64,000 nucleotides of DNA from Candidatus Saccharibacteria bacterium UBA2951 (GTDB lineage Bacteria > Patescibacteriota > Saccharimonadia > Saccharimonadales > Saccharimonadaceae). The stretch spans positions 183,441-247,440 of the forward strand of contig DEBR01000002.1 of assembly GCA_002348615.1 (NCBI GenBank), read 5' to 3'. Position numbers and translations under genes: made by a program. Below, piece by piece: positions 47,368 to 57,225 of the stretch (positions are counted from its first letter, which is position 1; every line of letters begins with the position of its first letter). The notes beneath the pieces are model-generated. The model was not told the DNA's origin. It did no database searches and saw only the letters and a list, made by a program, of their open reading frames with translations.

Positions 47368-50102
47368 TGGGTATCTGGAACACTATACATGCAAGAAGGT
47401 TTGTCCTGCCAATCGGTATATTGCTGCTGCCGATACTCTTCTTGTTGTTCTCGTCATCCGCACATGCCGCTCCTGTGGTTGGATTCAACGCCGGCAGAAT
47501 CATCGACGACGCCGTCTTTACGAACAAGAATTCAATGTCGGCAGCCGACATCCAGAACTTTCTGAACGCGAAGGGCGCGAGCTGCGTTAACGGTGAGGCC
47601 CCTTGTCTGAAGAATTTCAGCGAAGGCGGACGATCGGCGGCGCAGATAATATATGACACCGCTCAACAGTACACTATCAATCCTCAGACATTGATTGTCG
47701 TCCTTCAAAAAGAAACCGGCCTGGTAACCGTCAGTCAGCCCGGTGCATGGCGCTACCGAACAGCAATGGGTTACGGCTGCCCAGATACGGCCGCCTGCGA
47801 TTCGCAGTATTATGGGTTCACCAACCAAATGCGCTGGGCGGCGACAATGTACCACGCCATAATGACTGACAGTCCTACATGGTACACACCTTACAACCTT
47901 GGCAATAACAATATCCAGTGGAATCCCCAGGCAAGCTGCGGCAGTAGTGTAGTTAACATAGAGAACAGAGCAACGAAGGCTCTCTATAATTACACGCCCT
48001 ACCGACCGAACCAAGCTGCATTGAATGCCGGTTACGGAACAGGCGATTCCTGCAGCTCGTATGGCAACCGGAACTTCTATCTGTACTTCAGGGATTGGTT
48101 CGGTGCGACGACAGACAGCCGACTGCTTTACAGGATCATACAGGGCGAAGGAACCCCTGAGGTCTACATGCAGACGGTCGCCGGCAAGTATTACGTACCT
48201 TCATACTCCTTGTTAGCCGAATGGGGATTTGATTCGAGCGATGTCGAGAGCGTCACACAGTCTTACCTTGCCAATCTTCCGACAAAAAGTACGCTAAGCA
48301 ACAGCCTGACGGATGGGGTTGGAAATCTGTTCGTCATCGAAGGAGGCAACGCGCACCAGGTAACAAGTTCGACGATGACCGCTAACTGGAATGTCGATAC
48401 CGGCAGTATGGTTGAGTCACTAGGATTATCATACATACTGAACCGCGCTGAGCCCCTTGGAAGATTCATGTCTTTGGCAGGAGGAGATGGTTCCGTCTGG
48501 CTGGTTGACGGCACGAAGCGCCATCAAGTCGACCCCAGCCTGCTCTATGCCTGGGGCTATTACCCTGGCATCAGAAATGTCGTGTCGTCTAACCTTTTCT
48601 CACGATATACTGCGGCAGATTCCGCAACGCAATACGCTTCGTCTAACGGAGGCTCGAGCGCCTGGCTCATCGAGGCAAGCACAAAGCGCCCGTTCAAGGA
48701 CACTGCGACAAAGAACGGATACGTCGGCGCGTCGGCAATCACTAACGTCGGACAGCCTGCCCTGGACCTCTTAGGAAACGGTCAGTCGCTCACACGGTTC
48801 GGATACAATACGAGCAACGGACAGTGGTTCATGATCGACCGCGGCACGAAGTATTACATCAGCAAAGCTGAACTAGCCAGCCTTTGGGGCAAATCACCGG
48901 CGGAACCTATTACCCCTCTCCTATCTGACACCCTGTCACGTCTTACGAACGGCGGTAACCTATCATACACCGGACGATCAGTTTCCTCGGCTGCATACTG
49001 GCTGATCGCAAAGAACAAACATTACATACCGAGCTCGGCGGTTAATGTCGCCCTTACTGGCTCGTCAAGCGCACCAGCAGTATTTTCCGATGAGCTCATT
49101 AACTCGCTCCCTCAGGCCGGCGATGCAAAGGACGCATTACTTGGCGCATCGTCACCATACAACTACCCATACCTGCTCGACAAGGGAACGAGGCGATACC
49201 CTTCATCGACCGCCGCCCAATCCTCATGGACCAGCACCCCCCTGAGTGCGCCCGGCGAACTTTTATCACTCATACCGGAGGGGCCATTCGTAGGCAGTGT
49301 CGTCCGTGACAGTCTTAATAACGCGTATTTCATAAACGGTGACAATAAATACCCGATTAACACATCGGAGCAAACCAACTGGGGCGTGTCCGCCAGTACT
49401 CCGACCCTTGATTCATCAACCTTGGACAGAAAAACACCTGGCCAAACTCTAGACGCTGTCTTTACTGTTGGCTCCAATACGTACGTTATGAGTGGTGGCA
49501 AGCGGCTATCGATAGGTAAGTATAAAGACACGTATCCGGACTTCTCCGCACCTACCCTCAGCAGTGTCGGTGATGCCCCGAGTGGTGGTGATGTTTCGTA
49601 CCTGGCAAGCTCCAGCGGTGGACAAACCTGGTTCATAAACAAAGGCAAGAAGCTTTCTCTTGCGTCATTCGAGCAAAAAGTCGCTCTTGGCTACCTAAGC
49701 AACTCCGTACCTATAACCGTACTCCCCGACAGCGTATTGCAAAGCATTCCCGATTCGACAGGCACCTACAGCAACCTCATACAAACCGGATCGTCCGGAA
49801 TCAAATTCCTGAATTTCGGCTACTCACTTGGCTTCCCTGACGGCCAGACACTCATCGCACATACTGGAGCGTCAGGAGTGATGAGTGTATCACCTTCGGT
49901 ATTTAATACCTTCGTCCTTAGGGGTAATGTTTCAAGGCTTATTTATGACGATGCTGGCAGGTACTACTGGGTGGAGAACGGTCAGAAACGCTATATCAAT
50001 TCTTGGTCGGCTTATCAGCGTAACGGGTATCCGAGCATTTCATCCGTCTACCTTCAGGGCATTACGATGAACCTGATACCGAACGGCGCAACTATCCAGT
50101 AA
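47364..50102 (+). CDS. Secreted muramidase/transglycosylase-like protein with about ten wall-binding-type repeats
   Basis: 912 residues. Signal peptide ends AHA (about 35). Residues about 40-250 form a lysozyme-like module: INPQTLIVVLQKETGLVTVS with a likely catalytic Glu near 117, YRTAMGYGCPDTAACDSQYY and GFTNQMRWAATMYH. About ten repeats of roughly 55-65 residues follow, each with an aromatic-Ile/Leu strand, a charged Gly-X-Lys-(Arg/His/Tyr) turn (for example GTKRHQVDPSLLYAWGY, GTKYYISKAELASLWG) and a Ser/Pro-rich link. The plan resembles actinobacterial secreted wall hydrolases/hemagglutinin-like proteins. It could open a host cell wall or remodel its own. Confidence 0.7.
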   Translation: MMGIWNTIHARRFVLPIGILLLPILFLLFSSSAHAAPVVGFNAGRIIDDAVFTNKNSMSAADIQNFLNAKGASCVNGEAPCLKNFSEGGRSAAQIIYDTAQQYTINPQTLIVVLQKETGLVTVSQPGAWRYRTAMGYGCPDTAACDSQYYGFTNQMRWAATMYHAIMTDSPTWYTPYNLGNNNIQWNPQASCGSSVVNIENRATKALYNYTPYRPNQAALNAGYGTGDSCSSYGNRNFYLYFRDWFGATTDSRLLYRIIQGEGTPEVYMQTVAGKYYVPSYSLLAEWGFDSSDVESVTQSYLANLPTKSTLSNSLTDGVGNLFVIEGGNAHQVTSSTMTANWNVDTGSMVESLGLSYILNRAEPLGRFMSLAGGDGSVWLVDGTKRHQVDPSLLYAWGYYPGIRNVVSSNLFSRYTAADSATQYASSNGGSSAWLIEASTKRPFKDTATKNGYVGASAITNVGQPALDLLGNGQSLTRFGYNTSNGQWFMIDRGTKYYISKAELASLWGKSPAEPITPLLSDTLSRLTNGGNLSYTGRSVSSAAYWLIAKNKHYIPSSAVNVALTGSSSAPAVFSDELINSLPQAGDAKDALLGASSPYNYPYLLDKGTRRYPSSTAAQSSWTSTPLSAPGELLSLIPEGPFVGSVVRDSLNNAYFINGDNKYPINTSEQTNWGVSASTPTLDSSTLDRKTPGQTLDAVFTVGSNTYVMSGGKRLSIGKYKDTYPDFSAPTLSSVGDAPSGGDVSYLASSSGGQTWFINKGKKLSLASFEQKVALGYLSNSVPITVLPDSVLQSIPDSTGTYSNLIQTGSSGIKFLNFGYSLGFPDGQTLIAHTGASGVMSVSPSVFNTFVLRGNVSRLIYDDAGRYYWVENGQKRYINSWSAYQRNGYPSISSVYLQGITMNLIPNGATIQ

Positions 50103-50144
50103 TTTACCTGCGGCCCTTGCTAGGGCCTGTGCGAAAATAGTCTT

Positions 50145-53100
50145 TTACTTGCCCGTCTTTAAGTATTCATAGGAGCTGTTGAGTGACGCATCGTAGTCCG
50201 CATAGAATTCTTTCACTTTACCTAACGCGCCTTCAATCACTTTTTTCCTAAGCACGGAGTCTTCGAGGCTACGCAAGACGTTCCGTGCGACCTCATCAGC
50301 GGTAGGGAACGACACTAAGCACGTTTCCTCGTGCCGGTAGAGGTCATTCCATGTTGGATCATCATATCGGTTTACGACGACAGGGCAGCCGCTTGCCATC
50401 AATTCTGAAGCGACGACACCAGGATGTCCGCTGAACATGAACATAATGCCAGCATCCATCGATCGGTAAAAAGCCGGAAGCTTTTCGTAGCTGATTTTTC
50501 CGAGGTTATCTACCACACCGTCAAGCCCGTAGTCGGTAGGGTTCCATTCTGCCCCGGCGGCATACATTTCGATTCTGTCGCCCATCCGCTCTTTCAATTT
50601 AAGCAACGATGCGACTCCTAGTTCGAATGCGTTCCGTGGTTCGTTAGGTCGGGCGTAGAAGAACACTTTGTATGGTTGCTTCAACTTTAGCTTCGCCTGC
50701 TTTGGCGGCTGGTACTTCGATAAATCGACTTTTGATTTCACCACGATTCCCGTACCGCCGTACTCTTTCGCATACCACTCCAGCAAGCCCGGTGTGTTTG
50801 CCAACCCGATGAACCCGAGCCGGTATGTATTGTCGACAAGTGCAGATATCGTACCTTTCGGGTAAAAACTCGCTTCCTTGTCTTGAATGAAATAGCACTT
50901 CCTATGGGTCTTATTAAAGAGCGCGAGCAGATAGGCGGTCGCCCACTGCGTACAGACGGCAATATCAAAATGTGGTAACGACGATACGTTGCTATTCGAA
51001 ACGGCGATAATAGCCGCTTGGTCCCCCAACTGAGGAAACTTATCCGTTATGAGTTGGCGTTGTCGGTCGAACGAAGTATCGGCTGTCATTAATCCAATCG
51101 TCACCTTAACGCCCTTTTCACGCAAATAGTCAGCATAAGAGAATATATTGTTCAACCCTGCGTAAATAGCGTAGAAATCCGGAAGCAGGAAGAGTGCGCT
51201 CTCGATTTTCTGCAGCTCTTTCGAATGCTCGTTCTTTATGATTTCGCTATTTTTCGCCATATTGGCATCGGACAAGCTTCTCGCGGCCGCATGCGCCATC
51301 GCTTCGACATGATAGCTGTATTCGACTTCCATTTGGAACTCATCCATTTCATTCGATTTGACAATTTCAGCTATCCTCATAGGGTCATCGTCTGAAAGGT
51401 TTACATTCGTATAAGGATCTGTCGCTGACGAATGGAGCTTGTCGGTGTTAGATTTTTCATACAGATCGGCAGCGATTTTACTCACGCCTTCCGAACAAGA
51501 AACATATACTTTTGGATTAAATACAGCTCTGCCCCCCAAGCGTGCGATTCCTAACTGGATGGCCACGCCGACCTCGTCGTCGTCGAGTTTACTGCTTTCG
51601 ACCGAATCCAGTATCTGCGACAGTCCCGCGGCTCTTACCGTAAATGTGAGCGAGCTTACGAGTGTCAGGTCTCGTACCCATTCGATATTTCCAAGAGGTG
51701 TCTGATGGTAAGGAGGGCTTCCCGCGAACAGCGGCTTTATGCCATCGCTTGTGATCATCGCGCCGCTGTCGACGCTAAAGTTGTCCCTGTTAACAACCCT
51801 CGGCGCACATGCCATCACCCCGTCGATATCAAGCCACCCCGTTAGCCGGCGCAGCTGTTTTGCGTCTAACGTGAAGTTGAGCCTGTCATCAAAAAAGAGC
51901 ACGTATCCGTCCTTGTGGTCACGTACTATCTTTCTGACGGAAGCCGCATACGAACCTGGCTTGTATTCTACAAAGCTTACCTTTGATTTACGATTGACAA
52001 TCGTCTGACTAAGCTCGAAAGCGTGCATGACAAATACCTCGGAATCACGGGCTGCTTCCGACTCCGACAAGGTATTTAGAAGATGTCCAAGGTGCGAATT
52101 ACTGTGAGCGTTCACGATTACGACCGTCTTTTTCTTCGCGTCCTGCCAGTCAAGCAATAGCTCGGCGCCCTCATGATAAGAGGTGGCTGGGATTTTCATT
52201 TTTTTGAGATATTTATCAACGGCACGACGCTGACCCTCAAGCGCATATGGCTTGGTTTCAATCGACATCGCCGTTGACGTCGCGATCACACGCCAATGAT
52301 AAAGCACCTTTTGTACGTGCCCGATTTTTTTTGAAGCAGCAACGACCTTGAGGAATAGATCCCAATCCTGTGCCCCGTTGGTTGACTCATCCCATCCCCC
52401 GACCCGCTTCACGACGCTGGTCTTCATGACGTTAAGGTGGGTCAGGTAGTTCGCACTAAGCATAAGCTCGGGTGACCAGCCTGGCTTAAAGAACGGATCG
52501 AAGCGATGACCACTTTCATCAATCTTATCCTTGTCGGAATAAATGAAATCGTAATCGTCCTTGTTAAGGAGTTTTACATTCTCGAACAATGCGTTGGGCG
52601 ACAAAGTATCATCGTGATCAAGCAGGGCAATGAACTCACCCTCAACCGTTTCGAGAATCTTGTTTGAGGCTCCGGCTATGCCGCGGTTTTTATCGAACGG
52701 GATGTACTTTATGCGGCTATCGGTGGCGGCGTACCTGCCTATCAATTCTATGACGTCAGCATTCTGACCGAAATCATCCAAAAGGCAAAGTTCGAAGTTC
52801 GGGTACGTTTGGGCCTGAACGGATTGTATAAGTTCTTCGAATACACCGAGAGGCGGGTTATAGATGGGCGTTACGATACTTATGAGCGGTTTTCGACCAA
52901 ATCGATCCGATTCGACTCTTTGGCTATCCAGCTCGGTCGCGTCCGGTTCGTTCAAGACGATCCACTGGTTATATTGGCTCTGGATGTCCGTTGCCGAACT
53001 AAGGTTCTTATTGACCGCACGCCCTTTCGCTAATAACGTACCGCTCAAAAGTTTCGAAGTCACTTTCTTTGCCACTCCGAACGGTGATGCCTTTACCTGA

Positions 53101-53219
53101 TTCTTAACATGGCTGATGGCGCGGACCGTCTTAAATGCACGCGAGCTTTTGATATCTTTAAGTTCGGCTTGGGCCACCTCCAGTTGCTGCTTTAAGCGTC
53201 GGGCATCTCTTGTCGCCAT
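50145..53219 (-). CDS. Multi-domain glycosyltransferase (GT2 plus WsaF-like GT4)
   Basis: 1024 residues. A coiled-coil start (LKQQLEVAQAELKDIKSS) is followed by a GT2 domain (about 110-340: SIVTPIYNPPLGVFEELIQS, LLDHDDTLSPNALFENV). A second, less clear GT-A-like region follows (about 360-600). The WsaF/rhamnosyltransferase-like GT4 C-terminus (about 690-1024) has CYFIQDKEASFYPKGTIS, VFFYARPNEPRNAFELGVA and GVVASELMASGCPVVVNRYD. AGGAGG precedes the start. One protein thus joins at least two glycosyl transfers, probably for rhamnose-rich repeats. Confidence 0.82.
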   Translation of the reverse strand: MATRDARRLKQQLEVAQAELKDIKSSRAFKTVRAISHVKNQVKASPFGVAKKVTSKLLSGTLLAKGRAVNKNLSSATDIQSQYNQWIVLNEPDATELDSQRVESDRFGRKPLISIVTPIYNPPLGVFEELIQSVQAQTYPNFELCLLDDFGQNADVIELIGRYAATDSRIKYIPFDKNRGIAGASNKILETVEGEFIALLDHDDTLSPNALFENVKLLNKDDYDFIYSDKDKIDESGHRFDPFFKPGWSPELMLSANYLTHLNVMKTSVVKRVGGWDESTNGAQDWDLFLKVVAASKKIGHVQKVLYHWRVIATSTAMSIETKPYALEGQRRAVDKYLKKMKIPATSYHEGAELLLDWQDAKKKTVVIVNAHSNSHLGHLLNTLSESEAARDSEVFVMHAFELSQTIVNRKSKVSFVEYKPGSYAASVRKIVRDHKDGYVLFFDDRLNFTLDAKQLRRLTGWLDIDGVMACAPRVVNRDNFSVDSGAMITSDGIKPLFAGSPPYHQTPLGNIEWVRDLTLVSSLTFTVRAAGLSQILDSVESSKLDDDEVGVAIQLGIARLGGRAVFNPKVYVSCSEGVSKIAADLYEKSNTDKLHSSATDPYTNVNLSDDDPMRIAEIVKSNEMDEFQMEVEYSYHVEAMAHAAARSLSDANMAKNSEIIKNEHSKELQKIESALFLLPDFYAIYAGLNNIFSYADYLREKGVKVTIGLMTADTSFDRQRQLITDKFPQLGDQAAIIAVSNSNVSSLPHFDIAVCTQWATAYLLALFNKTHRKCYFIQDKEASFYPKGTISALVDNTYRLGFIGLANTPGLLEWYAKEYGGTGIVVKSKVDLSKYQPPKQAKLKLKQPYKVFFYARPNEPRNAFELGVASLLKLKERMGDRIEMYAAGAEWNPTDYGLDGVVDNLGKISYEKLPAFYRSMDAGIMFMFSGHPGVVASELMASGCPVVVNRYDDPTWNDLYRHEETCLVSFPTADEVARNVLRSLEDSVLRKKVIEGALGKVKEFYADYDASLNSSYEYLKTGK

Positions 53220-53222
53220 TGA

Positions 53223-54197
53223 TTATGACCTCCTTTTTACGATGGCCGCTTTGGCGCGGGATAACTTACTTGCATATTTCCAGGAGCGTGACGAGGTGAT
53301 ATCTTCGATCCTCCGTTCGAGATGCTCAATCTGGCTTTTTAGCTGTCTGTTCTCATCAATTTGATTGTTTCTGATTGCTTCGGCAAGCGATACATAATAG
53401 TCGACCATCTCAAAGACGACACGATCCCTATCGAGTACTGACGCGGCTTCGCTTTGATGAATATACTTCGTGGCTGCCGCGGCGTCCTTCTTACTCCTAA
53501 ATGCGAACAGGATTTGCCTATAAGCATTACTGCCATCGAGGAGTATATCCCTGTTAAAAGTGCGGTTATATTTCTTGTTTAGCGCTATCAGCTTTGGCGC
53601 AGCATCGGGGAATTCCTCATTCGTAAGCAGGCCCGACTGAATTAACGTCCATAAATCCGTATCGTTACTGTAAGCCGAAACCGTATGATATCCTTTTTTG
53701 CCTGCGAGCTGAATCAAACCGCTGAATTCAGGCAGCCCGTTATCAATATGTTCCATGAGCCACCTGTGGGGAACGTTCTTTATCTTTTTGTAAAGTAAGT
53801 TGAGATTTTTTTCGGCAAGGGCGTTTCTTGGGGAGTTGTGTGGGGCGCAGATAATAACTCCACGGTTTGAAACGCGCAGACATTCCGAAACGAACGCCTT
53901 TCGTTCTTTTGCCTGTACGTGCTCGAGCGCATCAAAACTGACTACGAAGTCGTAGGATTTATCATCGAATGGTAGATTAAGGGCACTCGCTTTCACGTAG
54001 TCTTTCTCTTCCATGTCGACGATATCGACAACCGTAACCAAGTCGTTCGGCAATGAGGCTTTTGTACCACCTTTATAGCCACCGACATCTAAAATCTTGA
54101 ATTTCGTCGTGTCGTTCTCACGAAGATCATTAATCAAATCCGCTACGATTGTCTGTCTTGTGTATTGATCGAATGGGGTGTCTAGTTTTAGGGTCAT
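53223..54197 (-). CDS. SAM-dependent methyltransferase with a coiled-coil tail
   Basis: 324 residues from the ATG at 54197, which shares ATGA with the stop of the ABC ATPase gene. The class I fold is marked by FKILDVGGYKGGTKASLP (SAM site), NLPFDDKSYDFVVSFDALEH and GVIICAPHNSPRNALAEK. The C-terminal 60 residues (QLKSQIEHLERRIEDITSSR) form a coiled coil resembling the start of the next gene. A typical polymer-terminating or capping methyltransferase in ABC-dependent glycan export. Confidence 0.82.
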   Translation of the reverse strand: MTLKLDTPFDQYTRQTIVADLINDLRENDTTKFKILDVGGYKGGTKASLPNDLVTVVDIVDMEEKDYVKASALNLPFDDKSYDFVVSFDALEHVQAKERKAFVSECLRVSNRGVIICAPHNSPRNALAEKNLNLLYKKIKNVPHRWLMEHIDNGLPEFSGLIQLAGKKGYHTVSAYSNDTDLWTLIQSGLLTNEEFPDAAPKLIALNKKYNRTFNRDILLDGSNAYRQILFAFRSKKDAAAATKYIHQSEAASVLDRDRVVFEMVDYYVSLAEAIRNNQIDENRQLKSQIEHLERRIEDITSSRSWKYASKLSRAKAAIVKRRS

Positions 54198-55360
54198 TTC
54201 TGCTTTCCTCCCACCCATTCGTGATCAAGATAAGTAAGACCACCCCACTGCGCATCTTCCTTCACATGAAATGTAAGCCCCAGGTTATTGAAGAAGATAG
54301 TGTCATCACCCGTTTCTCCGAACGCGGCGGCCTTGGCTGTGTAGGTTCCGCTCCCAAGATTAAGCTTCGCTTTGTAGATCAGCTCGCGTTTATCGTCCGG
54401 AAGTGCGATTTTATCAATGATCGTATTGGTTCCAAACACATAACTTTCATCAGACGACATGATCGCCACTCCTATATTTTCGACGCCCTTCAGCTGTTTG
54501 TCCCAAACAATTTTCAGCTCAAGCGTATCACCGGTCTTAAAAACATTGTCTTCTTGATTTGCGAGAATTAGGTCGACTTTCTGCCGTTCTGATTTCTCGT
54601 CGTACTTTTCAGGAAAATTAATCGCCTGGTATGTGATGGCCGCATCCTTCGGATCTCCGATCATCACGACCTCTCCGTTATTCATAACGAGAGCCCGGGT
54701 GCAGAACTTCTGCACGGCTGACATGTCGTGGGTTACCAAAATTACCGTTCTGTCCTGTTCCTCTTTTATTTTCCTGAAGTAGTTAAAGCACTTTTGCTGG
54801 AAGTCACTGTCTCCAACCGCCAACACTTCGTCGAAAAGCAGAATGTCACTATTCGACTTTATGGCTATCGAGAAAGCGAGACGGACCTGCATACCCGAGG
54901 AGAAGTTCTTTAGCTTTTCCATCATGAAATCGCCGAGTTCCGCAAATTCAACGATTTCGTCATACATACCGTTCATTTCTTCGCGACTAAACCCAAGCAG
55001 AGCTCCATTGAGAAATACATTTTCACGCGCCGTCAGTTCAGGGTTGAAGCCTACGCCGAGTTCTATGAAAGGAGTGAGTGATCCTTGAACATGGACCGCT
55101 CCTGCGTTTGGTGTATAAATGCCAGCCAGTAGTTTAAGTAGGGTGCTTTTTCCGCTTCCGTTCCGGCCCAATATGCCAAAGAATTCACCCTTTTGAATAG
55201 AAAAGCTAACCTTATCAAGTACGTGAAAGTCCCGATATCCACGTTGTCTTTTGTGGAAATTAACAAGTGCCTGTTTTACGCCGCTTGAATTATCAAGCGG
55301 AATACGAAACGACTTCGACAGGTTATCGACGACAACAGCGTTTTCTTCTTGCTGGCTCAC
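54194..55360 (-). CDS. wzt: Polysaccharide ABC exporter ATPase with a C-terminal Wzt domain
   Basis: 388 residues. Walker A GILGRNGSGKSTLLKLLAG, signature NFSSGMQVRLAFSIA, Walker B DILLFDEVLAVGDS. Residues about 245-388 form the beta-sandwich Wzt carbohydrate-binding domain, which recognises the finished chain (ELKIVWDKQLKGVENIGVA). GTG start overlapping the permease stop. It drives export with the permease encoded just upstream. Confidence 0.92.
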   Translation of the reverse strand: MSQQEENAVVVDNLSKSFRIPLDNSSGVKQALVNFHKRQRGYRDFHVLDKVSFSIQKGEFFGILGRNGSGKSTLLKLLAGIYTPNAGAVHVQGSLTPFIELGVGFNPELTARENVFLNGALLGFSREEMNGMYDEIVEFAELGDFMMEKLKNFSSGMQVRLAFSIAIKSNSDILLFDEVLAVGDSDFQQKCFNYFRKIKEEQDRTVILVTHDMSAVQKFCTRALVMNNGEVVMIGDPKDAAITYQAINFPEKYDEKSERQKVDLILANQEDNVFKTGDTLELKIVWDKQLKGVENIGVAIMSSDESYVFGTNTIIDKIALPDDKRELIYKAKLNLGSGTYTAKAAAFGETGDDTIFFNNLGLTFHVKEDAQWGGLTYLDHEWVGGKQK

Positions 55361-56172
55361 TATACGTTCTCCGAGAAGTAGCGTGAGTGCTTCTTAAAGT
55401 AGTACGACGCCACGACGATCAACACACCCACTAGGACGAATGGGATAAGACGAACCAACGGGTTTTGAATCAGATCTGCCGAAGTCAATGTCTGGGTTGT
55501 CACAAGCGCATCTCTTGAGTCCTGTATAATCTGAGCGACCGGGTTCAAAAGCATGATTTTCGCGGCTGTGTCACTTACCGAAAAGACAATTTGTAGTGCG
55601 TAGAGGATCGGGGTAGCGTAAAAAGCGCCCTGAAGTAGTACTTCCCAGATATGACTGATGTCTCTGTATTTGACGTACGATGCAGACAAAAAGAATGCGA
55701 GCGACAAAGAGAAGACATACATTTCGATGATGTATAGCGGAAACAATAACGCACTCATATGGAGATTAACGCCGTTAATTACCAAAAAGACGGCGAAAAT
55801 AACCAGGTTTAATAGCAGGTTGATGAATGCGGACAGTGTCCCCGAGATGACAATGATGTATTTCGGAAAGTTAATCTTTCGAATAAGATCACCTCTTTCC
55901 ACGATTGATGCGAGTCCTTGGTTGGTAGCTTCAGTAAAGAATGTCCAGAAGATAATACCTAGCAAAAGGTAAACAGCAAAATGCTCTATCCCGCCGTCAA
56001 GTTTTGCAAAATGACCGAACACAACGTAAAGGATTGCAAACATGAAAAGTGGCTTTAAGAGCGACCATAAGTAGCCAAGAACCGATCCCTGATATCTCAA
56101 CTTGAAGTCGGTGACAACCAACTCACGAAGCAAAATGCGATTACGCCGACTGAACGTGTTAGACAATTTCAT
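55360..56172 (-). CDS. wzm: Polysaccharide ABC exporter permease
   Basis: 270 residues and six transmembrane helices of ABC-2/Wzm-TagG type. LRYQGSVLGYLWSLLKPLFM is the N-terminal signature; HISAIWEV-like HIWEVLLQGAFYATPILYAL and NPVAQIIQDSRDALVTTQT follow. The first gene of the exporter operon, transcribed from a TATAAT about 14 bases before the ATG. It forms the membrane channel for the glycan. Confidence 0.92.
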   Translation of the reverse strand: MKLSNTFSRRNRILLRELVVTDFKLRYQGSVLGYLWSLLKPLFMFAILYVVFGHFAKLDGGIEHFAVYLLLGIIFWTFFTEATNQGLASIVERGDLIRKINFPKYIIVISGTLSAFINLLLNLVIFAVFLVINGVNLHMSALLFPLYIIEMYVFSLSLAFFLSASYVKYRDISHIWEVLLQGAFYATPILYALQIVFSVSDTAAKIMLLNPVAQIIQDSRDALVTTQTLTSADLIQNPLVRLIPFVLVGVLIVVASYYFKKHSRYFSENV

Positions 56173-56208
56173 AAATACTGTTCACCATTATATGATAATT
56201 ACACACCT

Positions 56209-57219
56209 ATGGATAGCGTTCTGATAGTAGTTTTAAACTGGAATAACCTGGCTGATACCGAACAGTGCCTCGCTTCGTTGCATACCCAAAGCTACCCAGA
56301 CTTTACAATATTACTTGTTGATAATGGGTCTACCGAGCATGGCACAAACGCCGGATTAGAGCGCTTTGCCGAGCAGTACGGTAAACAGTTGGTAATTCTC
56401 CGTAACAAACAAAACAAAGGATTTGCCGGTGGGGTGAATACGGGTATTCGCTATGCTCTTGAACTTGATTTTACGTATGTCGCCTTAGTGAATAATGATG
56501 CCGTGATTACTGAAGACTGGTTAGAAACGCTCGTCGCGACGTCAAAGAAAGAGAACAGTTCACTCACAACCGGACTTTTACTGCACGAAGACGGCAAGAC
56601 GATCGACAGTACCGGTGACTGGTATACCACCTGGGGATTGCCGTTTCCACGTGGTCGCAACAATCCCACTAAGGAAGCTCCCAAAGGCGGTGCGGTTTTT
56701 GGAGTTTCCGGCGGCGGGTCACTATATACGACTAGCCTGTTCCGCGATATCGGCCTGTTCGATGAAACGTTCTTTGCGTACTACGAAGATGTCGATGTTA
56801 GCTTCCGCGCGCTCCTGGCCGGGCACACTGCCTACTACGAGCCGCGTGCAGTGGCGTACCACAAGCAGGGCGCGACGAGCCGGACAATCCCCGGCTTCGC
56901 GATGAAACAGACACTAAAGAACCTACCGCTTTTATTCATTAAGAACGTTCCGACGAGCATGCTTGTTTCGATCGGGGTACGGTTTTGGCTTGCCTACATA
57001 TTAATCGCGGGCAAGGCGATACTGAGCCGCAATATAGGTCCGGCGCTCAGCGGGTTACTTCAAGGTGTTTGGTTGTTCTGGACCCATGGGCTCCCTGAAC
57101 GATTCCGGATCCAGCAGCATCGGCGTGTCGCTAGCCGCAAAGTAAGCAAGCTGCTATGGCGCGACCTTCCACCCGACCAGACCGGACTTCGTAAATTACT
57201 GCGCCGACCGGTACAATAA
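56209..57219 (+). CDS. Family 2 glycosyltransferase (WbbL rhamnosyltransferase-like)
   Basis: 336 residues. VLIVVLNWNNLADTEQCLAS, LLVDNGSTEHGTNAGLERFA, NKGFAGGVNTGIRYALEL and the NNDA metal site, then GGGSLYTTSLFRDIGLFDE. This is the WbbL/RfbN arrangement of rhamnosyltransferases. It reads divergently from the permease gene, with 36 bases between the starts, and is followed 6 bases later by another glycosyltransferase. Confidence 0.87.
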   Translation: MDSVLIVVLNWNNLADTEQCLASLHTQSYPDFTILLVDNGSTEHGTNAGLERFAEQYGKQLVILRNKQNKGFAGGVNTGIRYALELDFTYVALVNNDAVITEDWLETLVATSKKENSSLTTGLLLHEDGKTIDSTGDWYTTWGLPFPRGRNNPTKEAPKGGAVFGVSGGGSLYTTSLFRDIGLFDETFFAYYEDVDVSFRALLAGHTAYYEPRAVAYHKQGATSRTIPGFAMKQTLKNLPLLFIKNVPTSMLVSIGVRFWLAYILIAGKAILSRNIGPALSGLLQGVWLFWTHGLPERFRIQQHRRVASRKVSKLLWRDLPPDQTGLRKLLRRPVQ

Positions 57220-57225
57220 ACCTAT

